From: CAZPEV01 sp964585635
Lineage (GTDB): Bacteria > Zixibacteria > MSB-5A5 > GN15 > JAAZOE01
DNA length: 27,047 nt
Direction of reading: 5' to 3'
Assembly (NCBI GenBank): GCA_964585635.1
Contig: CAZPEV010000023.1
Span: forward strand, 1 to 27,047
Part shown: positions 1 to 7,110 of the stretch, in pieces
How positions within the stretch are numbered: position 1 is the first letter of the stretch
How the letters are laid out: every line of letters begins with the position of its first letter
The notes under the pieces: model-generated
Databases searched by the model: none
What the model saw: only the letters and a program-made list of their open reading frames with translations
Told to the model about the DNA's origin: nothing
Translations under genes and position numbers: made by a program

Positions 1-17
1 CGTCCCACCTGGTCTAA

Positions 18-533
18 ATCTTCCTGGATTTTCTACAGCAGCGCAATAATTCCAAGCTATTATCCAACCCCCGTCTGACGACTCTGGACAACGAAACCGC
101 AGCCATCGATGCCATCACGATCGTGCCCATTCAGACCATCAATCGTTTTTCGGAGGGGGCCGTCATCCAGGACATCGTCACCTTTCAGGATAAGGAAATC
201 GGCATCTCGCTTCGGGTCACCCCGCGCATCAACGATGACTCCACGATCACGATGAACGTAAATCCGGTGGTGGAGGAGATCATCGGGTACGCCGGCCCGA
301 CCAACAACCAAAAGCCGATAACATCGCAGCGGTCGATCACCACCAACGTGACGGTGCGAAACGGCGAAACGCTGGTCATGGGCGGGCTGCTGAAGGAAAC
401 GACCATCGAGAAACAGGACAGAGTATTCTTCCTAGGATCGCTTCCGATTCTGGGCGGGCTCTTCACTCATCGCACGAATGAAGCCGCGACGACCGATTTG
501 CTGATTCTTATTACGCCGAAGATTCTTGACTAG
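18..533 (+). CDS. Secretin C-terminal domain (type IV pilus PilQ / type II GspD family), 5' partial
   Basis: This is the C-terminal half of an outer-membrane secretin, the ring-forming channel of type IV pili or type II secretion. The read-through begins with a typical secretin stretch (LLSNPRLTTLDNETA), then VPIQ, then a DGET-like motif seen here as VRNGETLVMGGLL. It closes with SLPILGGLF and LLILITPKIL, which is the usual end of the beta-barrel domain. The only nearby start, GTG at 123, would delete the conserved SNP segment, so the true gene begins upstream of the window. An in-frame TAA lies at 15-17. Just before it, frame 2 reads a secretin-like PPGLN, so a frameshift or edge error is likely. 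The family is clear, but PilQ versus GspD cannot be decided from this part. The gene converges on the minus-strand gene ending at 540. Confidence 0.88.
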   Translation: MFLDFLQQRNNSKLLSNPRLTTLDNETAAIDAITIVPIQTINRFSEGAVIQDIVTFQDKEIGISLRVTPRINDDSTITMNVNPVVEEIIGYAGPTNNQKPITSQRSITTNVTVRNGETLVMGGLLKETTIEKQDRVFFLGSLPILGGLFTHRTNEAATTDLLILITPKILD

Positions 534-539
534 CAGGCT

Positions 540-992
540 TCAGAAAAACAATTGATCCAGCATCCATCGCCGGCTGCGGGAGGCCAACAGAACAAGACCG
601 GGAATAATGTACAGCAGGTCCCGCGCAATGAGCTGCAACCCCGCCGATTTGGCGCTGGAACTGACCGTAAAACAACCGCACTCCAGATCCACGCCCCGTA
701 CCAAGTTGATACCGATGGCCACGATAAAGACCATCATCAACAGCATCAAATAGTCGCGGCTGCCTCGATAGAGAAAGCCGATGATGACGCCGACGCCGGC
801 GATCAGTTCGGTGAATGGCAAAATGAGGGCGAAAATATTGACCAACGATCCGGGCAGGATATGGTAATTGAAGACGATCCGCGCGAACTGCTCGGGGCTG
901 GCGACTTTATCGAGCGAGGCATAGATGAACAAGCCGCCAAAAAAGAGTCGCAGAAGCATCGTAACGTAATCGTTGGAGATGATCCGCCTCAT
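540..992 (-). CDS. DoxX/MauE-family four-helix membrane protein
   Basis: A 150-residue inner-membrane protein with about four hydrophobic helices (roughly residues 10-28, 48-72, 80-98 and 120-140). The pattern LRLFFGGLFIYASLDKVASP at the start is typical of DoxX/MauE proteins. The loop motif DLECGCF near residue 103 carries the paired cysteines seen in MauE-type members, which are linked to disulfide or sulfur chemistry. The start ATG overlaps the stop of the upstream rhodanese gene by four bases (ATGA), so the two are probably translated together. A purine-rich GGAGAAGAAG stretch precedes the ATG. The link to a rhodanese suggests handling of periplasmic sulfur or thiol groups, but the substrate is unknown. 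Confidence 0.8.
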   Translation of the reverse strand: MRRIISNDYVTMLLRLFFGGLFIYASLDKVASPEQFARIVFNYHILPGSLVNIFALILPFTELIAGVGVIIGFLYRGSRDYLMLLMMVFIVAIGINLVRGVDLECGCFTVSSSAKSAGLQLIARDLLYIIPGLVLLASRSRRWMLDQLFF

Positions 993-1510
993 CTCTTCTT
1001 CTCCCGGTCACCCGTTTGACCGCCACTCACCGGCAGGCCGCTTTCCTGCCATTCCCGCCAGCCGCCGTAAAACACATACAGGCTGCTGAAACCCCGATCC
1101 TTGAGGTGGCGGCCCAGCAGGAGCGAGGATTCGCATTCATCGCCGCTACAGTAAATGACATACTCACGATCATGGTCAAGAGAATCAATGACCCTCTCCC
1201 AGTTTTGATCGAGGTAATCATAGGGAATATTGATGGACCGGGCGATATGTGCCAGGGCATAGTCCTCCGGCGGCCGGGCGTCAACAAAGATGACCTGTCC
1301 TGATTGGTACAGGGCGGCGGCTCCGTCGCGAGTGATAAAGGGTGGGTCTCCCGCGCCGGCCGATGGCGGAACCACCGGATCTTTGCCGGAGAAGCCCGAC
1401 GGCCACTTTCCGACCAGCCCGATACCATTATCCCGGATGGCGTTGACTGCCAACGATAGAATCGTCGAAATGATCAGAAGAACGATGATTTGCGTGATCC
1501 AGTGTCTCAT
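989..1510 (-). CDS. Membrane-anchored rhodanese-like domain protein
   Basis: A protein of about 173 residues with one N-terminal membrane anchor (about residues 6-25), a proline/glycine-rich linker, and a rhodanese fold from about residue 57. Family landmarks are VIFVDARPPEDYALAHI, the active-site loop YCSGDECESS with catalytic Cys121, and the closing VFYGGWREWQ. The loop is longer than the classical CxxxxR form and has a second cysteine, Cys126. I chose ATG 1510 because the hydrophobic anchor follows at once; ATG 1573 is also open, and neither has a good ribosome-binding site. A TGGTATAAC extended -10-like sequence lies only about 10-18 bases upstream of ATG 1510, so a nearly leaderless transcript is possible. 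The gene overlaps the downstream DoxX/MauE gene by four bases and is divergent from the M16 genes. Confidence 0.82.
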   Translation of the reverse strand: MRHWITQIIVLLIISTILSLAVNAIRDNGIGLVGKWPSGFSGKDPVVPPSAGAGDPPFITRDGAAALYQSGQVIFVDARPPEDYALAHIARSINIPYDYLDQNWERVIDSLDHDREYVIYCSGDECESSLLLGRHLKDRGFSSLYVFYGGWREWQESGLPVSGGQTGDREKKR

Positions 1511-1740
1511 ATGGTGCTGGTTATACCATCGAAGGTCCGATTGGTTTCCATTGCTTTCCCGTTCCGGTCTCATTTGGCGCTTGCGTCACCTGCCGCCGGG
1601 CCGGACCGGGGCAGGAATAGCATATACGAAATTCTCATTGCGCCGTCAATGAAAATCGACGTAACTTACGGCAGATGTACTCGTACGCTAACGTGTCGGA
1701 AACCCGGAAGCATGGATATTTTGATCAAGGAGGTCTGCGC

Positions 1741-3069
1741 GTGATTCCCCGAACCTTTTTGCTGATCGCGGCTGGTTTTCTCCTGTTGAGTACCGGCCTC
1801 GGCGCCGCCGAGTTCAAGCTCGATGTCAAGGAGTTTCAACTCGATAACGGCCTTAAAATTCTGGTGCTCGAAAATCATTCGGCCCCGGTGATCACTTATT
1901 ATACCTTTTTCAAGGTCGGATCGCGCAATGAGCGACCCGGGATCACCGGAATCAGTCATGTTCACGAGCATATGATGTTCAACGGCGCCAAGAAATACGG
2001 CCCGAAAATGTTCGATCTGATGCTCGAATCCAACGGCGGATACTCCAACGCCTCCACCTCGAACAATGTCACCGACTATTACGAGGATTTCTCATCCAGT
2101 ATTCTGGAGCTGGTCTGCGATCTGGAATCGGACCGGATGGGATATCTCGCCTTCGATCCAGATGTGCTAAAATCGGAACTCGGCGTGGTTAAGGAAGAAC
2201 GATTAGTGTCGACCGACAACGACAACGCCGGATTGATTTCCGAGGAGCTGTTTGCTGCGGCTTTCATGGCCCATCCGTACAGTTGGCCGGTAATCGGTTG
2301 GATGGCCGATCTAAACAATATCACGCGCGAAGACTGTGTCAACTACTTCAAGACCTATTACGCCCCGAACAACGCCACCGTGGTCATCGTCGGCGATTTC
2401 AACGCCGACCAAGCCATGCAGCTGATGACCAAGTACTTCAAGGCTATTCCCAGCGGTCCGCTGCCAGCCAAGGTGGTTCCGGATGAGCCGGTGCAGCGCG
2501 GTCCGAGGCGGGTCCTCATCGAGAAGCAGACCCAGTACCCCCACTTCACGCGCGGCTATCATATCGGCGACAAAGATAGCCCCGACCGCTTCGCCCTGGA
2601 TGTAGTCCAACAGATTTTAGCCTCCGGTGAATCGTGCCGACTGTACCAGACGCTGGTCAACGATCTGCAGATTTCGATCGGTGTCTATGGGGGCTTCGAG
2701 ATTGCATTCGATCCTTTTCTCTTCTACTTCTACGTCGCCGGCGTGCCGGGGATTGATTATCAACGCCTGGAGCAGGCGTTTGATTCCGTCCTGACGAACT
2801 TCGTCGTCGCCGGGCCAACCGATGAGGAATTGAATCGAGCCAAGAATAGCCTTATTGCTGATTTCTATAAGGGATACAAAACCAATAACGGCACCGCTCG
2901 CAAGATCGGATTCTATGAAACGTTTTACGGCGACTGGAAGATCATGTACCAGTATGTCGAGAGTATTCGCAAGGTGACGGCGCAGGAGGTCAAAGAAGCC
3001 GCCGCCCGGTACTTTACCCGCGCCAACTCCACCACTGCGGTTTTGATTCCGGAAGGAGGTGCCCTGTGA
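1741..3069 (+). CDS. M16 family zinc peptidase, catalytically intact subunit
   Basis: A 442-residue exported M16 (pitrilysin/PqqL-type) metallopeptidase. The GTG start at 1741 is set by a strong AAGGAGG at 1728-1734 and is followed by a signal peptide (about residues 1-23, ending near GLGAAEFK). The inverted zinc motif HVHEH (residues 73-77) is present, with the third ligand in KEERL near Glu152/153, so the enzyme should be active. The second M16 domain follows from about residue 200, with HPYSWPVIG and the C-terminal half ending around YFTRANSTTAVLIP. The length fits the family of paired half-size peptidases. It overlaps the next gene by four bases (GTGA). The pair probably forms an active/inactive heterodimer in the periplasm that degrades peptides; the substrate is unknown. 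Confidence 0.93.
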   Translation: MIPRTFLLIAAGFLLLSTGLGAAEFKLDVKEFQLDNGLKILVLENHSAPVITYYTFFKVGSRNERPGITGISHVHEHMMFNGAKKYGPKMFDLMLESNGGYSNASTSNNVTDYYEDFSSSILELVCDLESDRMGYLAFDPDVLKSELGVVKEERLVSTDNDNAGLISEELFAAAFMAHPYSWPVIGWMADLNNITREDCVNYFKTYYAPNNATVVIVGDFNADQAMQLMTKYFKAIPSGPLPAKVVPDEPVQRGPRRVLIEKQTQYPHFTRGYHIGDKDSPDRFALDVVQQILASGESCRLYQTLVNDLQISIGVYGGFEIAFDPFLFYFYVAGVPGIDYQRLEQAFDSVLTNFVVAGPTDEELNRAKNSLIADFYKGYKTNNGTARKIGFYETFYGDWKIMYQYVESIRKVTAQEVKEAAARYFTRANSTTAVLIPEGGAL

Positions 3070-4427
3070 GGAAACTTTTCTGTGCCGCCCTGGTTTGCCT
3101 GCTGCTGGTAGGTATGACAAGCGCCAAGATTAACCTTCCCCCGACCACGGATATCCGTCTGGACAACGGCTTGACCGTCAGGATCGTCGAGCGCCACAAT
3201 TTGCCCCTCTTTTCTATTCGCATGACGTTCCGCGCCGGAGCCGCTCTGGATCCGGTCGGCAAAGAAGGCGTGGCGAACCTTTGCAATGAAATGCTCATGC
3301 GTGGAACGACAACACGGAACGATAAGCAGATTGCCGCCGAGGTGGCCTTTGGCGGCGGCAGCCTATCTATTTTTTGCGAGCGCGACCGGGCGNNNNNNNN
3401 NNAATATGGCGCCAAGGGATTCGAGGTTATCGGCGACGTCCTGGCCGATTCCCGCTTTGCCCAGGAGGAGGTCGACAAGATCAAGACTCGCCTTATGGCC
3501 GATATCCAGGGCGAAATGGACGATCCGGCGACAGTGGCCGGCGAGCATATAAGCCTGGCCATCCTGCAAGACAGCCGCTATGCCCATCTGCCGATCGGAA
3601 TGATGTCTTCGGTCGCCGGTTTGACCCGCCAAGACGCGGTGGATTTTTTCAAAAAATGGTACACCCCGGACAACTGCCTGCTGGTGATCTGTGGCGATAT
3701 CGACCAGAAGACTGTCACCGAATGGTTGAAGAAATACCTCAAGAAATGGAAAGGCCAGGCGGCGACACCGCCGGCTGATTCGCCCTTTCAACCAACTCCT
3801 GGTGCGAAGACGCTATTGCTGAACAAAGAGGATGCCACCCAGACGCAGATCCGTATCGGTTTGCCCGGTCTATCGCGAAGCAATCCCGATTATATCCCCT
3901 TCGAGGCGGCCCGGACCATATTGGGCGGTTCATTTACCTCCCGCCTCGTCAATGAAATCAGGGTTAATCGCGGTTTATCCTATAACGTCAGGTGTGTATC
4001 CAACCGTTTCAGCCCCGGCGGCATGTTCTACATAAGCACGTTCACCAAGAACGCCACCGTCGGTGAAGTTGTGGATATCATCCTCGCTGAGACCAAACGG
4101 ATGCAGACTGAGCGGGTTCCCGATTCCGAGCTGGCCGGCGCGATCAACTATCAGAACGGTTTATATCCGCTTGGCTTTGAAACCAACGACGATCTGGCGG
4201 CGATCTTCTCAAACCTCTGGCTGTACCATGATAACAAATCGGTCTATGAGGATTTCCAGGAGAGGATGAAGGGTGTCACTGCCGCCCAGGTCATGGCCAT
4301 GGCCCAGAAGTACTTCCCCTACGCCGATTATCGATTGGTTCTGGTGGGAAAGGCCGATGAAGTGAAATCTCAAGCAGAGAAATACGGTTCCATCACGGTT
4401 CGTTCCATCACCGAGAAGCAGCAATAA
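3066..4427 (+). CDS. M16 family peptidase, zinc-site-less partner subunit (contains 10-N gap)
   Basis: About 453 residues with an N-terminal signal peptide (about 1-20) and the M16 fold. GTG 3066 follows GGAGG at 3054-3058 and overlaps the stop of the first M16 gene. Where HxxEH is expected (residues 71-75) the sequence is NLCNE, so both zinc histidines and the catalytic glutamate position are gone. This is typical of the regulatory or structural subunit in M16 pairs. The second half retains family features such as LNKEDATQTQIRIGLPG, TILGGSFTSRLVNEIR and NRGLSYNV. The N run at 3393-3402 lies inside the first domain. The frame is preserved as deposited, but alignment to family spacing suggests that more residues are missing than the Ns allow. 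Confidence 0.92.
   Translation: MRKLFCAALVCLLLVGMTSAKINLPPTTDIRLDNGLTVRIVERHNLPLFSIRMTFRAGAALDPVGKEGVANLCNEMLMRGTTTRNDKQIAAEVAFGGGSLSIFCERDRAXXXXYGAKGFEVIGDVLADSRFAQEEVDKIKTRLMADIQGEMDDPATVAGEHISLAILQDSRYAHLPIGMMSSVAGLTRQDAVDFFKKWYTPDNCLLVICGDIDQKTVTEWLKKYLKKWKGQAATPPADSPFQPTPGAKTLLLNKEDATQTQIRIGLPGLSRSNPDYIPFEAARTILGGSFTSRLVNEIRVNRGLSYNVRCVSNRFSPGGMFYISTFTKNATVGEVVDIILAETKRMQTERVPDSELAGAINYQNGLYPLGFETNDDLAAIFSNLWLYHDNKSVYEDFQERMKGVTAAQVMAMAQKYFPYADYRLVLVGKADEVKSQAEKYGSITVRSITEKQQ
3393..3402. other. Assembly gap (10 Ns) inside the second M16 gene
   Basis: Ten undetermined bases interrupt the coding sequence between CERDRA and YGAKGFEVIGDVL. Ten Ns is a common placeholder, so the true length need not be ten. 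Confidence 0.99.
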
Positions 4428-4462
4428 TCCGACACTGGAAGCGTCCCGTGATCACGAAATAT

Positions 4463-4491
4463 CAACCGCCCCGCGCCCGGCGGGGCGGTTG
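4463..4491 (+). terminator. Strong hairpin after the M16 pair, possible terminator
   Basis: A perfect 12-bp inverted repeat (CAACCGCCCCGC / GCGGGGCGGTTG) with a 5-base loop lies 35 bases after the M16 stop codon. There is no T-tract behind it, so it is not a textbook intrinsic terminator. It could stop transcription with Rho or protect the 3' end of the message. Confidence 0.55.
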
Positions 4492-4715
4492 GCATTGGCG
4501 CCGTTTGCCTGGATAAATCATGCCCATAGCCGGGCAGCAAAATGCAAATGAATGTTGCTCGATGAATGACGATTAGGATCGGATGGGATAGGCCAAAAAC
4601 TCGCTCTTGACTCCCAAAGAATACTCCGGAGCCCTACAATAGACCCTCTGCTGCGCGTCAGACAACGGACGCGTCCTGCCCCCTGAACAAGAATATAGGA
4701 AAACCTATGACTGTC

Positions 4716-4901
4716 TTATCCGGATCCCTGACTCTGAACCGGAGGGTGGCACTTCAGGTCGATCAGGGCAAATCTGCCGCAGAGAATTCGATTCGCCACA
4801 TGCACAAACTTGTCCGCCCTCAGACTCTGCAACCCATAGGGATGCCACAGGTCCTTTTCCCCTCTGCGCGCGTACTTTACTGCCTTTTTTCTCTTGGGCA
4901 T
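4716..4901 (-). CDS. Possible small basic protein (61 aa), unknown
   Basis: An open frame of 61 codons begins with ATG 4901, preceded by GGGGAG seven bases upstream, a well-placed ribosome-binding site. The product starts with a lysine/arginine-rich tail (MPKRKKAVKYARR), then a more ordinary segment (LWHPYGLQSLRADKF, then HVANRILCGRFALI) with two cysteines. By my count about two thirds of third codon positions are G or C, similar to a coding sequence. I do not recognise the family and cannot assign a function. The nucleic-acid-binding look of the basic tail is only suggestive. Overlapping frames in this region are also open, so it could be a chance ORF. Confidence 0.42.
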   Translation of the reverse strand: MPKRKKAVKYARRGEKDLWHPYGLQSLRADKFVHVANRILCGRFALIDLKCHPPVQSQGSG

Positions 4902-5102
4902 GACGCTTCTCCCCGGAATGGGTGAATTTCACGTATGGCGGTCTCACAAGGGGGAGCACTGCAAGATAAGCTTGGCCTCCTTTCACGACTATGCAATCTA
5001 CTCAGCGGTACGGTGAGGGGCACCAATTACTCAAGTAAAGAGGCGGGTAACTACCAGCCTAAGATTCAGGCCTCTTCCATTTTATAGTTTTTTCACATAC
5101 AC

Positions 5103-5471
5103 CTAGGTCATCAATAAGACCCGTAACTTGTTGACTGCTCGCTTCTTGTAAATGCTCACCACCTGTTGTGTGATTCCGAGCGCCGCCGCGATCTCCCGCT
5201 GCTTTTTTCCTGTCAGGTACATGGTTATTACCTGTTTCTGCCGCGGTGACAGCGATCGAGCCACATGCCATTTGAGTCTGGCGCGAAACCGATCCAAACG
5301 CTGCAGACGTATCCGGGCCCCCAAATCCTGAAAGTAGGCCGAGGCTTCATTAGCGAATGACTCAATTAGAAGCCTATCTACGGCTACCTCCGCAAAGTGG
5401 GCCTCGCGTTCATTCGGCATGGCTGGTCCGGCGGGGAGCGTATCCCTCCATCGCGGTCCCGCGCCGGTCAT
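5103..5471 (-). CDS. Sigma-70 region 4-like helix-turn-helix protein
   Basis: A protein of up to 122 residues with a clear C-terminal helix-turn-helix (about residues 72-118). The motif LSPRQKQVITMYLTGKKQRE followed by IAAALGITQQVVSIYKKRAV matches sigma factor region 4 / LuxR-like DNA-binding domains. The N-terminal 70 residues are predicted helical and contain no region 2, so this is not a complete sigma factor. It follows the membrane coiled-coil gene by only three bases. GGAG abuts the ATG at 5471 with no spacing, so the start is uncertain; ATG 5420 (MPNEREAHF) is an alternative. Its role may be a small transcription regulator acting with its membrane partner, which is inference from adjacency. 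Confidence 0.75.
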   Translation of the reverse strand: MTGAGPRWRDTLPAGPAMPNEREAHFAEVAVDRLLIESFANEASAYFQDLGARIRLQRLDRFRARLKWHVARSLSPRQKQVITMYLTGKKQREIAAALGITQQVVSIYKKRAVNKLRVLLMT

Positions 5472-5474
5472 CTC

Positions 5475-5996
5475 CTATTTTCGTTTCGCCAGAATCTCGT
5501 TAAGAGAATCGGAGGATAGGTCGAAATATTTCATTGCCTTGGTCTTGATTTCCCGGATTGAGACCGTCCGCTCGTAGCTGGACAAATCGTTTGGCAAAGC
5601 CGAGCTTTCATTGGCATAGAAGGCAGCCACAAGCTTCTCGAACCGCTCCGCCTGTCCGTCCCGAAGATCGGCCAACTGGCTGTCGGATTGTCCCAGCTTC
5701 TCGGTCAGGACACGAATCTGCTGCCGCAGGGATTCGGCCCCGAGCGGCGCGGCTTCGGACGCTTGGGCGCCCGCATGAGGGTAGTAAATACGATTAAGAG
5801 AATCAATACAATACAAGCGGACAGAATCTAGCAGGGAGGCGACGTCGCGCGGGCTGAGGAATTTGGCCGGTCGGCCACTGGTCTTTGCCGGCATCGTCCC
5901 GCCGTATTCCTGGTGTGAAAATAGCGCCCGCACATATGCCACGCCGATCAAGAGAGCGGCCAAGGCGACAATGATTATCACTCTTTTCGCCGTCAT
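5475..5996 (-). CDS. Membrane-anchored coiled-coil protein of unknown function
   Basis: A 173-residue protein starting at ATG 5996, chosen because GAGGAAT sits directly upstream and a single membrane helix (RVIIIVALAALLIGVAYV, about residues 5-22) follows at once. The rest is soluble and probably outside the cytoplasm. It contains a long coiled-coil-like stretch (ESLRQQIRVLTEKLGQSDSQ, about residues 85-120) and a charged C-terminal helix ending NEILAKRK. I do not recognise a family. It is the first gene of a two-gene unit with the HTH protein, behind a near-consensus promoter. A membrane sensor or anti-regulator partnered with the HTH protein is one possible reading, but no sequence motif proves it. 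Confidence 0.72.
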   Translation of the reverse strand: MTAKRVIIIVALAALLIGVAYVRALFSHQEYGGTMPAKTSGRPAKFLSPRDVASLLDSVRLYCIDSLNRIYYPHAGAQASEAAPLGAESLRQQIRVLTEKLGQSDSQLADLRDGQAERFEKLVAAFYANESSALPNDLSSYERTVSIREIKTKAMKYFDLSSDSLNEILAKRK

Positions 5997-6015
5997 ATTC
6001 CTCGATTCTTGCCCC

Positions 6016-6044
6016 AAAATATCGGGGCCGGAACGTAGTGTCAA
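6016..6044 (-). promoter_or_regulatory. Sigma-70-type promoter for the coiled-coil/HTH operon
   Basis: On the minus strand, TTGACA (6039-6044) is a perfect -35 box. It is separated by 17 bases from TATTTT (6016-6021). Transcription would begin near 6009, about 13 bases before ATG 5996, leaving room for the GAGGAAT ribosome-binding site. Confidence 0.7.
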
Positions 6045-6075
6045 GCATTGAATCGCCGATTCCCGATCGGGCCGA

Positions 6076-7110
6076 TTAGAAGTAATGAATCGAAAAATCA
6101 GGGCTTCGTACGATAAGGTACACGCGGAACCGACCCCTTTGCGTTCCCGGCAGCGATGACAGATCGTCGGCTATTTCATTGCCGTTCTTAAGAATATACG
6201 AGTGAGCGGCGATCGACTCCAGCCGATAAGTCTCGTATATGCGCCGATCGCCATACTCCTTGAACTTCTCAATGGAGGTATGGGCAAAGCTGGGCAACGT
6301 GACCTGACGTGAACGCTCATCGACGGGGTTGCCGAAGAGTCTGATCTCCCCGCCCGACGCACCGTCTGCCAGCGATAGGGTAATGGTCAGGGTCTGATTG
6401 GTTGCCAGGATGGCGTTTAGCTCCTCAGGCGAAATCGGGAAGGTGCGGTACCAGCGCATCTGGCGCCGATCAAGATTCATAATGCGGTCAAAAGCATTAT
6501 AACTCCCCTTGATGAAATAGTTCTTGTCCAGGGGCGGCTCGCCGTCGACAAACCGAAGGCGGACACCATTGATGTCAACGATGACACCGCTATCCAGGGT
6601 CGGGCCGGAAACCAGGTCGATAGCCAGCAGAGCGGACTCATTCTGGGCCACCATCATGCGCGGCGGGAGGTGTATCTCCGTTACTAACCGGGTGGCGGAA
6701 TCGTGCAACGGAGTAAACCATTCCAGTAATTCGGGTCGCGACCAAGCCGTCGCCGAAGTCAGCGAGAGAAGCACAAACGGCAGCCACAACACCAGCCTGG
6801 ATCTGACGCGGGCCGGCGCCGTACAAATCGTGCGGGCATAGATATCTCCCAATCCAAGCAGGAGGATAATCGTTACCAGCATCGGTACCAAGAGCGGCAG
6901 GTGGAATCGGAGAATGTCAGTTCCCCATCTGGAATTCAGGAGCAGAAGCGTGACTATAATGACGGCCGGCGGTAGCAGCGAACGGAATAATCGCTTCCAT
7001 TCCTTTAGGCGGGATGAAACAACCGCCATGCAGGCCGGAACCAGGAGAAACATCGCCGGCAAGGCGTTGAAACTATAGCGCGGCACGGCATGAAGGATAA
7101 TATGAATACC
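6076..7110 (-). CDS. GT-C (PMT/ArnT-like) glycosyltransferase, C-terminal part after a frameshift
   Basis: This frame continues the membrane glycosyltransferase encoded upstream (7005-8288). It enters with YYTGIHIILHAVPRYSFNAL, the HxxxPRY-type element that precedes the last membrane helices of PMT/ArnT-like proteins. More membrane segments follow to about position 6760, and then a soluble, strand-rich C-terminal domain of about 200 residues ending in SPDFSIHYF. An ATG at 7086 lies inside the conserved PRY element and cannot be a true start. Joined to the upstream part by one added base, the protein would be 737 residues, a normal size for the family. The last gene of the glycan operon, it ends 31 bases before the promoter of the coiled-coil/HTH unit. 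Confidence 0.8.
   Translation of the reverse strand, partial: GIHIILHAVPRYSFNALPAMFLLVPACMAVVSSRLKEWKRLFRSLLPPAVIIVTLLLLNSRWGTDILRFHLPLLVPMLVTIILLLGLGDIYARTICTAPARVRSRLVLWLPFVLLSLTSATAWSRPELLEWFTPLHDSATRLVTEIHLPPRMMVAQNESALLAIDLVSGPTLDSGVIVDINGVRLRFVDGEPPLDKNYFIKGSYNAFDRIMNLDRRQMRWYRTFPISPEELNAILATNQTLTITLSLADGASGGEIRLFGNPVDERSRQVTLPSFAHTSIEKFKEYGDRRIYETYRLESIAAHSYILKNGNEIADDLSSLPGTQRGRFRVYLIVRSPDFSIHYF

Larger units (their letters stand above)
4428..5102. other. Sparse intergenic region
   Basis: This stretch separates the plus-strand M16 genes from the minus-strand genes that fill the rest of the window. It holds the hairpin at 4463-4491, a smaller 6-bp hairpin at 4654-4673 (CGCGTC / GACGCG), and one possible small minus-strand gene at 4716-4901. 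A GAGGC/GCCTC pair at 5040-5074, followed on the minus strand by CTCTTTACTT, could be a weak terminator for the HTH gene. I see no RNA gene or mobile-element remnant in it. Confidence 0.6.

Noticed and set aside
4607..4640. TTGACT and TACAAT on the plus strand as a promoter
   Set aside because: The spacing is 22 bases, too long for a sigma-70 promoter, and no plus-strand gene follows.
4705..4986. Alternative minus-strand open frame starting GTG 4986
   Set aside because: It overlaps the better-supported 61-codon frame and has a GTG start with no good ribosome-binding site.
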